Origin: JBNKEI01 sp050288705 | GTDB taxonomy: Bacteria; Myxococcota; Myxococcia; Myxococcales; UBA5297 | Assembly (NCBI GenBank): GCA_050288705.1 | Contig: JBNKEI010000013.1 | Coordinates: 1-13,852, forward strand | Direction of reading: 5' to 3' | Length of the DNA: 13,852 nt | Shown here: piece by piece, positions 7,311 through 13,845 of the stretch | How the letters are laid out: every line of letters begins with the position of its first letter | Numbering within the stretch: position 1 is the first letter of the stretch | The notes under the pieces: model-generated | Told to the model about the DNA's origin: nothing | What the model saw: the letters and a program-made list of their open reading frames with translations, nothing else | The model's database searches: none | Translations under genes and position numbers: made by a program

Positions 7311-7339
7311 AATTAACACGGTCCCGGAGGTAGGGTCAA
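7311..7339 (-). promoter_or_regulatory. candidate tolQ promoter
   Basis: On the minus strand TTGACC (7339-7334) and TTAATT (7316-7311) are separated by 17 bp, about 30 bp before the tolQ start. The -35 matches well and the -10 only partly, so this is a candidate. Two palindromes lie directly upstream of it. Confidence 0.35.
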
Positions 7340-7378
7340 AAACTTCATTTAGAAGTTTAATGCGACATAAATGTCGCA
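7340..7378. promoter_or_regulatory. two adjacent palindromes in the tolQ / lipoprotein divergent region
   Basis: AAACTTCATTTAGAAGTTT (7340-7358) is a 7-bp inverted repeat with a 5-nt centre. Two bases later TGCGACATAAATGTCGCA (7361-7378) is an 8-bp inverted repeat with a 2-nt centre. The second is too tight to form a good RNA hairpin and looks like a binding site for a dimeric regulator. They sit just upstream of the candidate tolQ -35 and about 180 bp before the divergent gene. The repeats are certain; the regulator is unknown. Confidence 0.5.
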
Positions 7379-7556
7379 GAAGATGAAGGGAGTATCTGTT
7401 TTTTAGCAAAGAGATCGCCGGAAGCTAGTAGGCACATATATTGCTAGTAACCACAGGGACGAGAGGCAAGGTAAAGCCAACAGAATAAATAGAACGAAGG
7501 TTCGTCGAATACAGTGAAAGCGTCAGTCCCTCGGATAGCAGAACAAGGAGCGAGAT

Positions 7557-8216
7557 ATGCGTTGGTGGAAGATAATGGCAGTGATCGTATCGGCAATTGG
7601 ACTGAGTGGATGTGTAATTATTCATGACGAGGAACGGCCGGGCGATATTTCATTTACCTGGGACTTTGCAGGTAGGGGGTGTAATGATGTGCGTGGGGAG
7701 GTAGAAAATATTTATTTGTTGCTAGATGGCCCAACCGGGAGACGAGAAGTAGCTGAGTTTTATCCCTGTAATAGCGGAGGGCATGATGGAATTAAAATTC
7801 ATGATTTTGAACCAGGAGAGTATCACTACACTATTGATGCCAGAGACGGAGATTACACTGTTTATACCGCTTCGGGAACAATCTATGTAGATGGAGATGT
7901 AAGTAAATCAGTAAGCTTGCGGTATGTAGGGCACGAGCCCCTTTGGAATCTCACGTTCGAGTGGAGGCTTTTCAACGGAAACGTAGAACAAAGTTGTGAA
8001 AGTGCGCAGATGGATACTGTTGAATTGTCTTTGTACGGACCCACTGAAGAACATATTAGTTATGCCTGCAATAAACACTATACAACTGTTTATGATCTTG
8101 AGCCTGGCGTATATGAATATGATTTAACAATTGGTAACTCGGGGGAGAAACACACAGTTAGCGGCAAAGTCAATCTATATAGTGATTTGTCGGTGACTGC
8201 TGATTTTAGTTGGTGA
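7557..8216 (+). CDS. lipoprotein with two tandem copies of an unknown beta domain
   Basis: This 219-residue predicted lipoprotein has a hydrophobic N-terminus ending in the lipobox LSGC, with C19 lipidated. Residues after Cys are V-I rather than Asp, compatible with outer-membrane sorting. The rest is an internal duplication, with domain 1 at about 31-123 and domain 2 at about 131-219. Shared positions in order are FxW (33-35 / 134-136), a Cys (42 / 147), L-x-GPT (56-60 / 159-163), a second Cys followed by Asn (71 / 171), D-F/L-EPG-x-Y-x-Y (83-91 / 180-188) and SG-x-(I/V) near the end. The Cys pair in each copy suggests one disulfide per domain, an inference consistent with export. I do not recognise the family. 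AAGGAG six nucleotides before ATG 7557 supports the start. It is transcribed away from tolQ. Confidence 0.75.
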   Translation: MRWWKIMAVIVSAIGLSGCVIIHDEERPGDISFTWDFAGRGCNDVRGEVENIYLLLDGPTGRREVAEFYPCNSGGHDGIKIHDFEPGEYHYTIDARDGDYTVYTASGTIYVDGDVSKSVSLRYVGHEPLWNLTFEWRLFNGNVEQSCESAQMDTVELSLYGPTEEHISYACNKHYTTVYDLEPGVYEYDLTIGNSGEKHTVSGKVNLYSDLSVTADFSW

Positions 8217-8324
8217 CGAAAGAAATCTTCAAAGAAAGCGGAATTTTTTATTCCCAATAGTAAATGGTTCCTGGTATGAAACCCCATGGTGATCAAGGTC
8301 AGAAACCGCTTTGGTGGTTGCAAA

Positions 8325-8346
8325 TGTTTATGATCTTGAGCCTGGC
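8325..8346 (+). repeat. 22-bp exact copy of part of the lipoprotein gene
   Basis: Positions 8325-8346 are identical to 8087-8108 inside the preceding gene and in one frame encode the same VYDLEPG motif of the repeated domain. The flanks do not match and there is no open gene here. It is either the remnant of a third domain or gene copy, or a recombination scar. Confidence 0.65.
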
Positions 8347-8430
8347 CCATTACTTTTGCATCCGCTCTCCAAAATCTATTTTAAAAAGCCATGGCAATTT
8401 AAAAAAGCTACCAGTTTAAGTTTCATTACC

Positions 8431-8925
8431 TTAGCCGCCTGCCGTAGAGCTTTCTAAGGACTCATCCACCAAAGAAACCAGTATTTGTTCTGCGAGTTTT
8501 TTATCAAGAGCCAAAGTAGTCTCACCAGCCTCTATTACAAATGTTGGTTTGCGTTGACGCACACGAATTTGGCTTCCTTCGAGAATGCCGAAAGCCGCGA
8601 ATTTAGAGCGATAATCGGCATCGCGATTTCCCATGGAGCAGACCTGCAAAAGTTGTCCAGTTCCTGCATGGGCCAGAGTTAAAGGGCGTTGGCACTCGGC
8701 ATGCTCTTTCCGCTTAGAAAACCAGCGGGACAGCAAAGCGGAAAATCCGCTTGGACGGGGAAACGAATAGCCGCAATGGGGACAGGAAACAATGGAGCAA
8801 TTTTTAGACAAAGGGCAAGCAGGAGAACAACTCTTGCAAGTGTCTATGTTTGTCTGACATAACGGACAAATTTGCGATGATTCACTTTCCAAAGAAGTAG
8901 CAGGGTGTTCCGGGTCCGATTCCAT
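8431..8925 (-). CDS. feoA: FeoA-domain protein with Cys-rich N-terminal metal-binding domain
   Basis: The 164-residue protein has two parts. Residues 20-51 contain eight cysteines spaced CPLC-x6-CKSC-x3-C-x5-C-x4-CPHCGY, expected to bind zinc or iron. Residues about 81-154 form an FeoA/SH3-like domain (LTLAHAGTGQLLQVC, FAAFGILEGSQIRV, TTLALDKKLAEQILV), the small cytosolic partner that supports FeoB. Ordinary FeoA is about 75-85 residues with no such extension. Comparable Cys-rich segments are found near FeoB in some anaerobes, as far as I recall. The frame is open to 8949, where ATG overlaps the feoB stop (ATGA). However, AAGGAG stands seven nucleotides before ATG 8925, so I chose that start, 20 nt after feoB. 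It is the last gene of fur-feoB-feoA. Confidence 0.85.
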   Translation of the reverse strand: MESDPEHPATSLESESSQICPLCQTNIDTCKSCSPACPLSKNCSIVSCPHCGYSFPRPSGFSALLSRWFSKRKEHAECQRPLTLAHAGTGQLLQVCSMGNRDADYRSKFAAFGILEGSQIRVRQRKPTFVIEAGETTLALDKKLAEQILVSLVDESLESSTAGG

Positions 8926-8945
8926 TTTGGGTCTCCTTATAAGTG

Positions 8946-11021
8946 TCATAAATGGCGCATGGCAAAATTTACCAATCCGCCAACTCCTACAGCAAACGGA
9001 AAAACTACTCCAACTATTCCCAAGCTGGCTTTTAGGCCTCGCTCTTTTACTATCATTAACATATGAGCAATGCAGGGAATGAAAAGGGTAATAGTGATCA
9101 TGCTAACTACCAACTGTATTTCTGTTTCCGGGGAAAGTATTCCTTTTTGAATTTCGTCATGAAAAAGATTAAACAGCCCAGCAGCTCCATAATCGCGGCG
9201 TAGGAAACCTATAATGAAGGCCCCAGTTGCCGCAGAGGGTAATCCTAAAAAACCATGCACTACCGGAGAAAATAATTGTTCTAAATAACCAATTATTCCA
9301 ACTTGATTCATTAACCATAAAACAAAGGTTCCAATAATGAACAAAGGGATGGCTTCTCGCAGGTACCATTGTACCCGGGCAGTAGTTTTCACCACAATGT
9401 TTCCCAATAAAGGCCGGCGAATAGGAGGTAGCTCTAATAAAAAGATCGAGTTTTTTCCGGGAACTAATTTAGATGCTAAATAGCCTACCAGAAAAATTGT
9501 TCCTGCCACTGCTGCGCTCCACCACAGGGCGCCATATAGCGACAGTGCGGAGAGCATTCCCAAAATAACCCCCAATTGGGCAGAACAAGGCACTCCTAAC
9601 GCCAAAAGCAAGGTCACCAGTATTCGTTCCTTGCGAGTTTCCAATACCCGGGTAGTTATTGTAGCCATGGTGTCACAGCCCAGACCTAGAACCATAGGTA
9701 GTACTGCTTTGCCATTAAGTCCCATTGCTTGAAATACCCGATGCAGCATTACTGCTAATCGTGGCAAGTAACCGCTGTCCTCAAGAATAGAGAACAGTAG
9801 AAAAAAGGTGGTTACAATAGGAAGAACAATGGCAATTCCATAGCTGAGCGCCATTGAAATCAAACCGTACTGGCCAACTAATAGTCCCTGAGAAGTCAGG
9901 GAAGAACCTGCTTTGCCCACCAGGAATTCTTGTACCGAGTTGCTAGATACAAGGTGGCGTACCAGCCATTCGGTCCAGGGCACAACCCCTCTTTCAAAAA
10001 CCTCGGTTTCCAAAAAATCGACCAAAGTCCCGGCGCCAAAAATCCCCACAAATAGGTAAGCAACAATTAGCACTACTAATAGTATTGGAAGCCCCCACCA
10101 AGGATGCACTGCCAAAGAACCCAGCGTTGCCAAAAAGTTCTGAGCCGATGATCGCTGATTATTGCGGCGTAGCACCTTTTCCATTAGCTGATCAGCCCAT
10201 GCAAGCCGGGCGCGATGAATGGCAACCCGCAAAGATTCACTATGGCTTTGCGCTGCTTGGTTGCGTATTGCTAACAGGCTTGAATACACATCGGAAGTTA
10301 AAAGGGAGTGTAAATTAGACCATAGAGTGGGGTCTTCTTGCTCGCTGGAAGCCAAACATAACAAAGCTAGCGAGCTAGGCCGCCAAGAAAGATGGGGAGG
10401 AAGCAAACTTTCCAACTGCTTAATAGCCTTGGTGATGACCGGGGGATAGGTCACCTGTACTTGTGTGCTACGGCCTTCTGTAAGACGTTCAACTAGTGAC
10501 TGTGTGCCTTCTTTGCGAACCGCCACCGTTTGAAAAACCGGAACTCCTACAGCTTGTTCTAGTTCTTGGCGGTTTATTTCGATTCCGCGCTGCGACGCTT
10601 CGTCAGCCATATTGAGGCATAGACAAAACGGAATACCTGCTTCGGCAAGTTCTGCTGTGAGCAGCAATCCTCGGCGCAAGTTTTTGGTGTCGCATACCTG
10701 AAGCACGCAGTAATTTTTCTCTTGTAAAAGAATGTCCCGGGTAACTGCCTCGTCTTCTGAAAGAGGAACCAGGCTATTGGTTCCGGGAGTGTCGAGTATC
10801 GAGACTCGATTGGCTCCAGCTTGCAGATGTCCACGGCTAACTTCCACCGTGGTTCCCGGGTAGTTGGATACTATGACATAGCGACCAGTGAAAGCTCCAA
10901 AAAGCACGCTCTTGCCCACATTGGCATTGCCTACCAAAATCAAAGAGCTTGGTGCTGGCGGGGGCGGTGGTTCGACATTAGAAGGAATGCTGGAGCCATT
11001 GGCTAATGAGGACACGGACAC
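8946..11021 (-). CDS. feoB: ferrous iron transporter FeoB
   Basis: Inner-membrane Fe2+ transporter with a cytosolic G-domain and a gate-type permease domain. Counted from GTG 11021, G1 is GNANVGKS (31-38), the switch region has YPGTT (54-58), G3 is DTPG (77-80) and G4 is NMAD (137-140). An NFeoB helical part follows, then eight or more hydrophobic segments after HPWWGLPILLVVL. The first Gate motif reads LGLGCDTMATITTRVLE, where classical FeoB has GCNVPA; the second keeps PCSAQL. A proline-rich linker (PPPPPAP) precedes the G-domain. The frame is open to ATG 11072, overlapping fur by 52 nt, with no good ribosome-binding site. GTG 11021 overlaps the fur stop (TAGTG) and has GCGAGG five nucleotides upstream, so it is preferred. 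Operon with fur and feoA. Confidence 0.92.
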   Translation of the reverse strand: MSVSSLANGSSIPSNVEPPPPPAPSSLILVGNANVGKSVLFGAFTGRYVIVSNYPGTTVEVSRGHLQAGANRVSILDTPGTNSLVPLSEDEAVTRDILLQEKNYCVLQVCDTKNLRRGLLLTAELAEAGIPFCLCLNMADEASQRGIEINRQELEQAVGVPVFQTVAVRKEGTQSLVERLTEGRSTQVQVTYPPVITKAIKQLESLLPPHLSWRPSSLALLCLASSEQEDPTLWSNLHSLLTSDVYSSLLAIRNQAAQSHSESLRVAIHRARLAWADQLMEKVLRRNNQRSSAQNFLATLGSLAVHPWWGLPILLVVLIVAYLFVGIFGAGTLVDFLETEVFERGVVPWTEWLVRHLVSSNSVQEFLVGKAGSSLTSQGLLVGQYGLISMALSYGIAIVLPIVTTFFLLFSILEDSGYLPRLAVMLHRVFQAMGLNGKAVLPMVLGLGCDTMATITTRVLETRKERILVTLLLALGVPCSAQLGVILGMLSALSLYGALWWSAAVAGTIFLVGYLASKLVPGKNSIFLLELPPIRRPLLGNIVVKTTARVQWYLREAIPLFIIGTFVLWLMNQVGIIGYLEQLFSPVVHGFLGLPSAATGAFIIGFLRRDYGAAGLFNLFHDEIQKGILSPETEIQLVVSMITITLFIPCIAHMLMIVKERGLKASLGIVGVVFPFAVGVGGLVNFAMRHL

Positions 11022-11485
11022 TAAGACCTCGCTTTCTGCTCGGATGGCTCGGCTTTTTGGCATTGGCAGCATAATCCGTACAATTCCATACGATGCCTGG
11101 TTATTTGGAAGCCCCTGGCTTTGGCCACTTCGTTTTGTAATGATTCAATGCGCTGATCCTCAAACTCTTCCACCATGCCACAGTGGGTACAGATAAAGTG
11201 GTCGTGATGTTCTCGGCCTGCCGCTTGCTCGTAAACACGGTGACCTTCTCCGAACTGTTGGGTATTGGCTAGCCCGCACTTTGCCAACAATTTCATGGTG
11301 CGATAAACAGTTGCTGCGGAGATGCGTGGTTCTACCGAACGAACTCTGGTCAGCAGTTCATCGACAGTAATATGACCTTCGGAATCCAAAAAGGTATCCA
11401 CCACTAAGGTGCGTTGACGGGTGGATTTCAATCCGTGGTCGGAAAGAAAGGTATTCAAAATCTCTTCTTGCTTAGATTCGGCCAT
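11021..11485 (-). CDS. fur: Fur-family iron-responsive repressor
   Basis: Winged-helix metalloregulator, 154 residues, the normal Fur length. The DNA-binding domain spans about 1-85, with LKSTRQRTLVVDTFL and the recognition helix SAATVYRTMKLLAKCGL (57-73). The dimer/metal domain has HHDHFICTHC (93-102), giving the H-x-H regulatory ligands and the first C99-x2-C102 zinc pair; GLCCQC gives the second (C139, C142). Both structural zinc pairs are intact. ATG 11485 is the only sensible start and has a weak GAGA-type ribosome-binding site. It is first in fur-feoB-feoA, and a near-perfect Fur box lies 22 bp upstream. Autoregulation and iron repression of feoBA by this protein are therefore likely. 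A PerR or Zur role cannot be excluded from sequence alone, but operon and box favour Fur. Confidence 0.9.
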   Translation of the reverse strand: MAESKQEEILNTFLSDHGLKSTRQRTLVVDTFLDSEGHITVDELLTRVRSVEPRISAATVYRTMKLLAKCGLANTQQFGEGHRVYEQAAGREHHDHFICTHCGMVEEFEDQRIESLQNEVAKARGFQITRHRMELYGLCCQCQKAEPSEQKARS

Positions 11486-11506
11486 TCGTAGTCTCGCTGC
11501 TGATTT

Positions 11507-11521
11507 TGATAATCATTCTCA
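11507..11521 (-). promoter_or_regulatory. Fur box upstream of fur-feoB-feoA
   Basis: Read on the minus strand the site is TGAGAATGATTATCA. It matches the 7-1-7 Fur consensus TGATAATnATTATCA at 14 of 15 positions, counting the free centre. It starts 22 bp upstream of the fur ATG, just downstream of the candidate -10. Bound Fur would block early transcription. Confidence 0.8.
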
Positions 11522-11532
11522 ACTAAGGTTAT

Positions 11533-11561
11533 TGTGTAAGGTATGTTGACGGAGAAGTCAA
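11533..11561 (-). promoter_or_regulatory. candidate fur-feoBA promoter
   Basis: On the minus strand TTGACT (11561-11556) and TACACA (11538-11533) are spaced 17 bp apart. The expected start of transcription falls just before the Fur box. The -35 is strong and the -10 weak. Confidence 0.4.
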
Positions 11562-11574
11562 GAGGCGTTCTAAC
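11546..11574 (+). promoter_or_regulatory. candidate nfeD-floA promoter
   Basis: TTGACG (11546-11551) and TCTAAC (11569-11574) are 17 bp apart. The -35 forms an inverted repeat with the -35 of the opposite promoter (TTGAC-GGAGAA-GTCAA, 11546-11561), so the two promoters overlap back to back. Confidence 0.4.
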
Positions 11575-11649
11575 CGTCAGCGTTGGATCTTCTACAATCG
11601 GAATGGTTTTCAGGTATCCTTTGGTGTCTGGAAGCAGAACGGAGTGAGA

Positions 11650-12150
11650 ATGGTCCTTTTCACGTTATTAGTCGTACTCTTTTTAACCATCGGGTTAACA
11701 TTAATAGGCATTGAAATTCTTTTGCCTGGAGCGGGGATAGTAGGTGTTTTGGGGTTAGTGCTGGTTAGCGTGGGGGCATTTTTGGCCTATTTTCAGCTTG
11801 ATACGGGCCATCGAGTGGTAGGATTGCTTTGCTCGGCAGCAATTACGGGGATTATTATTTGGTATTTCCGCAAAAGCAAAATGGCTAGCAAATTTGTACT
11901 CGATGCCGCGCAGACTGGAAAAGCGCCTGATCAGCAGCTTGGTTCTTTATTGGGAAAGCAAGGCATTACCACTACTCCCCTAAGACCTTCGGGAATGGCA
12001 AGAATTCAAGGAAAATCGGTAGACGTGGTTTCTACCGGAGATTTTGTTGATCCAGGCGAAGAGGTGCGGGTGGTACAAGTTGAAGGAATGCGAGTAATAG
12101 TGGAATTAGTTAATTCACCGGCCAAAACAAGCGGTGCTTATTACGGATAA
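11650..12150 (+). CDS. nfeD: NfeD-like membrane protein (short form)
   Basis: This 166-residue inner-membrane protein belongs to the short NfeD class, which partners flotillin/SPFH proteins. Hydrophobic helices lie at about 3-24, 28-48 and 55-73. A C-terminal OB-fold domain spans about 98-153 (LLGKQGITTTPLRPSGMARI, DVVSTGDFVDPGEEVRVVQV, MRVIVE). The N-terminal ClpP-like serine protease domain of long NfeD proteins is absent. GGAG at 11641-11644 is five nucleotides before ATG 11650. A GTG at 11644 is the alternative start but would lie on the ribosome-binding site. It is followed after 16 nt by floA and is divergent from fur. The nfeD-floA pairing is the strongest support for the call. Confidence 0.88.
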   Translation: MVLFTLLVVLFLTIGLTLIGIEILLPGAGIVGVLGLVLVSVGAFLAYFQLDTGHRVVGLLCSAAITGIIIWYFRKSKMASKFVLDAAQTGKAPDQQLGSLLGKQGITTTPLRPSGMARIQGKSVDVVSTGDFVDPGEEVRVVQVEGMRVIVELVNSPAKTSGAYYG

Positions 12151-12166
12151 AATAGGAGATTGATAG

Positions 12167-13159
12167 ATGAATTTACTAATGGTAGCACTGGTTTTTGTAG
12201 GCATTATTGCTTTTTTTTCAATTTTGTACATGGTGCCGGTGCGCCTATGGATTGCTGCGCAGGCCGCGGGTGCTGACGTGGGTATGCTTTCCTTAATTGC
12301 TATGCGTTTGCGCCGGGTTCCCCCCGAGCAAATAGTAAATGCACGCATCAGCGCCGTCAAAGCCGGGCTGGTAGTTTCGGTAGATGCTTTGGAAGCGCAC
12401 TATTTGGCGGGAGGAAGAGTCGAGGCAGTGGTAAATGCCTTGATTTCGGCCGAAAAAGCGGGAATGAATCTTGATTTCAAACGGGCAGCAGCTATTGATC
12501 TTGCTGGACGAAATGTATTGGAAGCAGTAACCATGTCCGTAAACCCGAAAGTTATTGAAACTCCTAAAGTTTCCGCGGTAGCGAAAGACGGTATTCAGCT
12601 CTATGCCATTGCTCGGGTAACTGTTCGGGCCAACATTGATCGTTTGGTCGGAGGTGCTGGAGAGCAAACGGTTTTGGCCAGGGTAGGTGAAGGGGTGGTT
12701 TCGACTATTGGCTCCGCTTCTGATTACAAGCAAGTTTTGGAAAATCCAGACATGATTTCCAAGACTGTTCTTAAAAAAGGCCTAGATGCTGGCACTGCAT
12801 TTGAAATCCTATCGGTGGATATTGCTGACGTAGATGTTGGAGCCAATATTGGCGCCAAGCTTCAAACCGAGCAGGCAGAGGCAGATAAGCAAGTAGCTCA
12901 GGCAAAGGCGGAATCTCGTCGGGCATTGGCAGTGGCATTGGAGCAGGAAAACAAGGCTAAAATCCAAGAAATGCGAGCTAAATTAGTGGAAGCGGAAGCC
13001 CAAATTCCTTTAGGAATTTCTGAAGCTTTTCGTACTGGCCAACTAGGTGTTTTGGATTACTATAATATGCGTAACGTGATTGCCGATACTGATATGCGCC
13101 AGGGAATAGCGGGGACTATGGGCAAACGAGAAGATAATTCTAACGAGGTAGTTAAGTAG
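12167..13159 (+). CDS. floA: flotillin-like protein FloA
   Basis: SPFH-family scaffold of membrane microdomains, 330 residues, the usual FloA (YqfA-type) length. A single N-terminal hydrophobic segment (about 3-25, LLMVALVFVGIIAFFSILYM) anchors it. The conserved FloA core follows: VPVRLWIAAQAAGADVGMLS, MRLRRVPPEQIVNARISAVKAG, EAHYLAGGRVEAVVNALISA and the SPFH domain with AVAKDGIQLYAIARVTVRAN and GAGEQTVLARVGEGVVSTIG. After DVDVGANIGAKLQTEQAEAD comes an Ala/Glu/Lys-rich coiled coil (about 240-280) and PLGISEAFRTGQLGVLDYYN. AGGAG eight nucleotides before ATG 12167 marks the start. It is co-transcribed with nfeD, likely its partner in the membrane. Nothing looks damaged. Confidence 0.95.
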   Translation: MNLLMVALVFVGIIAFFSILYMVPVRLWIAAQAAGADVGMLSLIAMRLRRVPPEQIVNARISAVKAGLVVSVDALEAHYLAGGRVEAVVNALISAEKAGMNLDFKRAAAIDLAGRNVLEAVTMSVNPKVIETPKVSAVAKDGIQLYAIARVTVRANIDRLVGGAGEQTVLARVGEGVVSTIGSASDYKQVLENPDMISKTVLKKGLDAGTAFEILSVDIADVDVGANIGAKLQTEQAEADKQVAQAKAESRRALAVALEQENKAKIQEMRAKLVEAEAQIPLGISEAFRTGQLGVLDYYNMRNVIADTDMRQGIAGTMGKREDNSNEVVK

Positions 13160-13186
13160 CGAGTTTTTTCTTCCCCCTGATTGTTG

Positions 13187-13207
13187 CCCCTTTTTAGCAA
13201 AGAGGGG
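13187..13207. repeat. stem-loop after floA
   Basis: CCCCTTTTT (13187-13195) pairs with AAAGAGGGG (13199-13207), a nine-base-pair stem with one G-U pair and a 3-nt loop, 28 nt after the floA stop. No T-tract follows, so terminator activity is uncertain. A run of six T occurs just after the stop codon, before the stem. Confidence 0.5.
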
Positions 13208-13258
13208 TAAGAGTCTTGAACAGGACAATCGAGTTCTAAATTTGCTTGACAACCGAAC

Positions 13259-13290
13259 AAATCCCCCTAACACCCTTTTTCAAAGGGGGA
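13259..13290. repeat. AAATCCCCC...AAAGGGGGA dispersed-type repeat
   Basis: TCCCCC (13262-13267) can pair with GGGGGA (13285-13290), and inside it CCCTTT (13273-13278) pairs with AAAGGG (13282-13287). Such C-run/G-run intergenic elements are repeated in many Gram-negative genomes. A partial echo, ATTCCCCCCTT, follows near 13315. Confidence 0.55.
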
Positions 13291-13578
13291 GTTTATTCAC
13301 CACAGTGGAATAAGATTCCCCCCTTGCATATGAGAAGATAATTTAAACACCAGCGAAATCAAGCACTTGCGGCCCAAGTGACTGAAATTACTAAACAAGC
13401 GCATTAGGGTGCATGGAAACGTGTGGAAGAACATGAGAGCTACGCCCGAGCAAAACGATAATGGCACGGGGAAATGGTGAGGGAAGGCGGATTCGGAGCA
13501 AGGTGATCATGGCGATGCCTGAGACGTGACCAGATGGCGAAGCTCTTTTGATGTCGCAGAACTCGTTGCACGGGGCTA

Positions 13579-13608
13579 GGGCGTGTCCCCATATCCGGCA
13601 CCACGCCC
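13579..13608. repeat. 7-bp inverted repeat GGGCGTG...CACGCCC
   Basis: GGGCGTG (13579-13585) and CACGCCC (13602-13608) flank a 16-nt GC-rich loop immediately before the next hairpin repeat. It may be part of the same element. Confidence 0.4.
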
Positions 13609-13611
13609 TCC

Positions 13612-13640
13612 GTCATTCCCGCGAAAGCGGGAATCCAGGG
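13612..13640. repeat. ATTCCCGC-GAAA-GCGGGAAT hairpin repeat
   Basis: ATTCCCGC (13615-13622) and GCGGGAAT (13627-13634) form an 8-bp perfect stem capped by a GAAA tetraloop, in the context GTC...CCAGG. This sequence type is a common dispersed repeat in proteobacterial genomes (the dRS3-like ATTCCC/GGGAAT class). Confidence 0.75.
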
Positions 13641-13662
13641 GCGCCACAGTCGAAAGACCAGC

Positions 13663-13845
13663 TTGCATTCCGATCTGACCTTTGGTTTAGGCTTTGGATG
13701 GCGTTACTATGAGTTGTTCGAGAACAGGTTGACCGCAATTGGTCGTGAAAAGCAGCTAAAAAAGTGGCGTCGTGCGTGGAAGATGGGTCTCATCGAAAAA
13801 ACGAACCCTGGATGGGCTGACCTTTGGCCCCAAATCATCGATTGA
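13663..13845 (+). pseudogene. 5'-truncated GIY-YIG endonuclease (C-terminal remnant)
   Basis: From about residue 13 the frame reads RYYELFENRLTAIGREKQLK then KWRRAWKMGLIEKTNPGWAD and LWPQIID. This is the conserved C-terminal half of small YhbQ/UvrC-like GIY-YIG nucleases (AI-x-REKQ(L)KKW-x-RAWK...LIE-x-x-NP-x-W-x-DL). The catalytic N-terminal half with the GIY...YIG strands and Arg is missing. The first 12 residues (MHSDLTFGLGFG) do not look like the family, so the break is around 13699. Intact members are about 85-100 residues. It lies 23 bp after an ATTCCCGC hairpin repeat, and such repeats often neighbour these genes, suggesting repeat-linked rearrangement. The remnant is probably non-functional. 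Confidence 0.65.

Larger units (their letters stand above)
13160..13662. other. 500-bp stretch of repeats and remnants, no intact gene
   Basis: Three hairpin-type repeats lie here (13187-13207, 13259-13290, 13579-13634). Between about 13340 and 13560 a few short frames look faintly protein-like, for example WKRVEEHESYARAKR on the plus strand, but stops interrupt them. I see no gene I can support and suspect decayed or mobile sequence. Confidence 0.5.

Noticed and set aside
7425..7556. Possible riboswitch or structured leader before the lipoprotein gene (GGGAC 7456-7460 with GTCCC 7526-7530, small inner hairpins)
   Set aside because: The elements do not match any riboswitch consensus I can recall, such as the c-di-GMP type, and the pairing could be chance.
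8380..8420. GCCATGGC palindrome with flanking A/T runs as a feoA-operon terminator
   Set aside because: The palindrome has no room for a loop, so it does not make a convincing terminator hairpin.
13391..13580. Stop-free minus-strand stretch ending at 13391
   Set aside because: It has no ribosome-binding site, Pro/Leu/Arg-rich composition typical of chance frames, and no recognisable family.
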